From: JBDGRJ01 sp042218115
GTDB taxonomy: Bacteria; Patescibacteriota; Patescibacteriia; Magasanikbacterales; UBA922
DNA length: 7,950 bases
Assembly: GCA_042218115.1 (NCBI GenBank)
Contig: JBDGRJ010000008.1
Coordinates: 1 to 7,950, forward strand
Direction: 5' to 3'
Below the pieces are notes generated by a model, which had not been told where the DNA came from, did not search any database, and saw only the letters and a program-made list of their open reading frames with translations. Each line of letters begins with the position of its first letter. The stretch's first letter is position 1. This document shows positions 7,090 through 7,950 of this stretch, piece after piece. The position numbers and the translations under genes are program-made.

Positions 7090-7123
7090 CCAGTTTATAC
7101 AATAGAAATATAGATGGGTTAAT

Positions 7124-7137
7124 ACTAAAGATTTAGT
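7124..7137. promoter_or_regulatory. Short inverted repeat just ahead of the SPFH gene
   Basis: ACTAAA and TTTAGT form perfect 6-base arms around a 2-base centre (GA), ending two bases before the ATG at 7140. A 2-base loop is too tight for an RNA hairpin, so if functional it would be a dimeric-protein binding site. A chance AT-rich palindrome is a real alternative. Confidence 0.25.
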
Positions 7138-7139
7138 GT

Positions 7140-7950
7140 ATGCAAAACTGGAGAACAAGATTGAAAAATTTTAAAACAAAATGGGTAGTAGGGCTTATTT
7201 TTTTATTGGCCCTAATACCGACTATAGGAAGCTTTTGGACGACGGTGGAAGCGGGGCATGTCGGGGTTAGGTCCTTTTTTGGCAGCATTTATGATAAGGA
7301 GCTTTCATCGGGCTTTCACTTTAAAAACCCGCTAGTTACTGTAATCCCTATGAGTGTACGAACCCAGGAATATACAATGAGTGCAACCAGAGGAGAGGGG
7401 GCAAAATACTCCGAAGATAGTATTACCGCACTTACCAAAGAGGGGTTGGAGGTGGATCTGGATATGACGGTGTTATTTCATCTAAAAGAAGGACAAGCTT
7501 CGGATGTGTATCGTGATTTAGGCAAGGATTATGTGGAGAAGATAATACGACCGGCTATTCGCAGTATCATCAGAGAGAATATAGCTAATTATCAGGCAAA
7601 AACCCTATATTCACAAAAAAGAAGCGAGGCCAAAAAGGTAATCTACAATGAGCTTTCCGAGACTTTAGAACCTAGAGGTGTGGTAATAGAGGATGTGTTG
7701 CTTAGGGATGTGAAGCTGCCGGGCGGTCTTGCTAAAAGTATAGAAGAGAAGCTTCAAGCAGAACAGGAGTCTGAGAAGTATGACTTTATTCTGCAAAAAG
7801 AAAAGAAAGAAGCTGAAAGAAAAAGAATAGAGGCAAGAGGTCAAAGAGATGCCCAACAGATTATTAATCAGGGGCTGACTAATAGGTATTTAAAGTATCA
7901 ATATATTAAGAACCTCAAAGAGAGAGAAGGTACTATTTATGTGCCGACTA
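7140..7950 (+). CDS. Prohibitin-like SPFH/Band 7 domain membrane protein, 3' partial
   Basis: The frame is open from the ATG at 7140 to the right edge, giving 270 residues so far. A basic N-terminus (KNFKTKW) precedes one membrane helix (15-33). The SPFH start follows directly, with EAGHVGVRSFFG (37-48) and SGFHFKNPL (57-65). Further conserved features are VRTQEYTMS (73-81), TKEGLEVDLDMTVLFHL (99-115), RPAIRSIIRE (137-146) and EPRGVVIEDVLLRDVKLP (177-194). A charged coiled coil (200-240) follows. The closing TIYVP (265-269) resembles the usual C-terminal end, so probably only some tens of residues or fewer are missing. Family knowledge: SPFH proteins form large rings or cages that organise membrane domains and often control FtsH-type proteases. 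The gap of 50 bases after the preceding gene may hold its own promoter, but only weak -10-like hexamers (TACAAT at 7098-7103) are present. No Shine-Dalgarno precedes the ATG. Confidence 0.88.
   Translation, partial: MQNWRTRLKNFKTKWVVGLIFLLALIPTIGSFWTTVEAGHVGVRSFFGSIYDKELSSGFHFKNPLVTVIPMSVRTQEYTMSATRGEGAKYSEDSITALTKEGLEVDLDMTVLFHLKEGQASDVYRDLGKDYVEKIIRPAIRSIIRENIANYQAKTLYSQKRSEAKKVIYNELSETLEPRGVVIEDVLLRDVKLPGGLAKSIEEKLQAEQESEKYDFILQKEKKEAERKRIEARGQRDAQQIINQGLTNRYLKYQYIKNLKEREGTIYVPT

Noticed and set aside
7073..7103. Promoter for the SPFH gene (TTGCTT ... TACAAT)
   Set aside because: The spacer is 19 bases and the -35 matches only three consensus bases, which is too weak in AT-rich DNA to list as a feature.
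7665..7856. A - strand frame of 63 codons rich in Phe/Leu/Ser
   Set aside because: It is the complement of the Lys/Glu-rich coiled coil of the SPFH protein.

Overview
The window reads as chromosome of a Patescibacteria (CPR) bacterium. This rests on recognition of protein types, not on a marker gene: a soluble VirD4/TraD-like ATPase with no conjugation genes beside it, an O-antigen-ligase-like membrane protein fused to TPR repeats, a membrane-anchored protein with a stand-alone LytR_C-type domain, and a modular surface protein with a peptidase S74 domain. Base composition is moderately AT-rich, all genes lie on the + strand, spacing is tight and the standard bacterial code fits (TAA, TAG and TGA all act as stops). 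The phylum-level lineage (Saccharibacteria, Microgenomates, Dojkabacteria and so on) cannot be fixed from this window.

Layout. Positions 1-1568 hold the 3' part of a large secreted or surface protein: S74 self-cleaving chaperone domain, short coiled coil, H-lectin-like beta domain, two Cys-bounded Asp/Asn-rich repeats, a long Ser/Thr/Lys/Asp stalk, a DUF5011-like Ig domain and a Ser/Thr tail. Then come a membrane-anchored LytR_C-like protein (1585-2334) and a small membrane-anchored protein of unknown function (2336-2800). After an 83-base gap with a promoter-like double TATAAT comes the ATPase gene (2884-4419). It is followed 10 bases later by the ligase/TPR protein (4430-6763), a three-helix membrane protein overlapping it by ATGA (6760-7089), and a prohibitin/SPFH protein (7140 to beyond the right edge).

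How they may fit together. Six of the seven products are predicted to be membrane-anchored or exported, so this is an envelope neighbourhood: a surface adhesin-like fibre, a putative glycan ligase/polymerase, an envelope protein with a LytR_C-like domain, a membrane scaffold of the SPFH family, and a DNA- or protein-pumping ATPase. The two likely transcription units are 1585-2800 (perhaps with the first gene) and 2884-7089, the latter possibly reading on into the SPFH gene. None of the six visible start codons has a recognisable Shine-Dalgarno sequence. No RNA genes, insertion sequences, CRISPR arrays or convincing terminators were found, and no intergenic stretch exceeds 100 bases.
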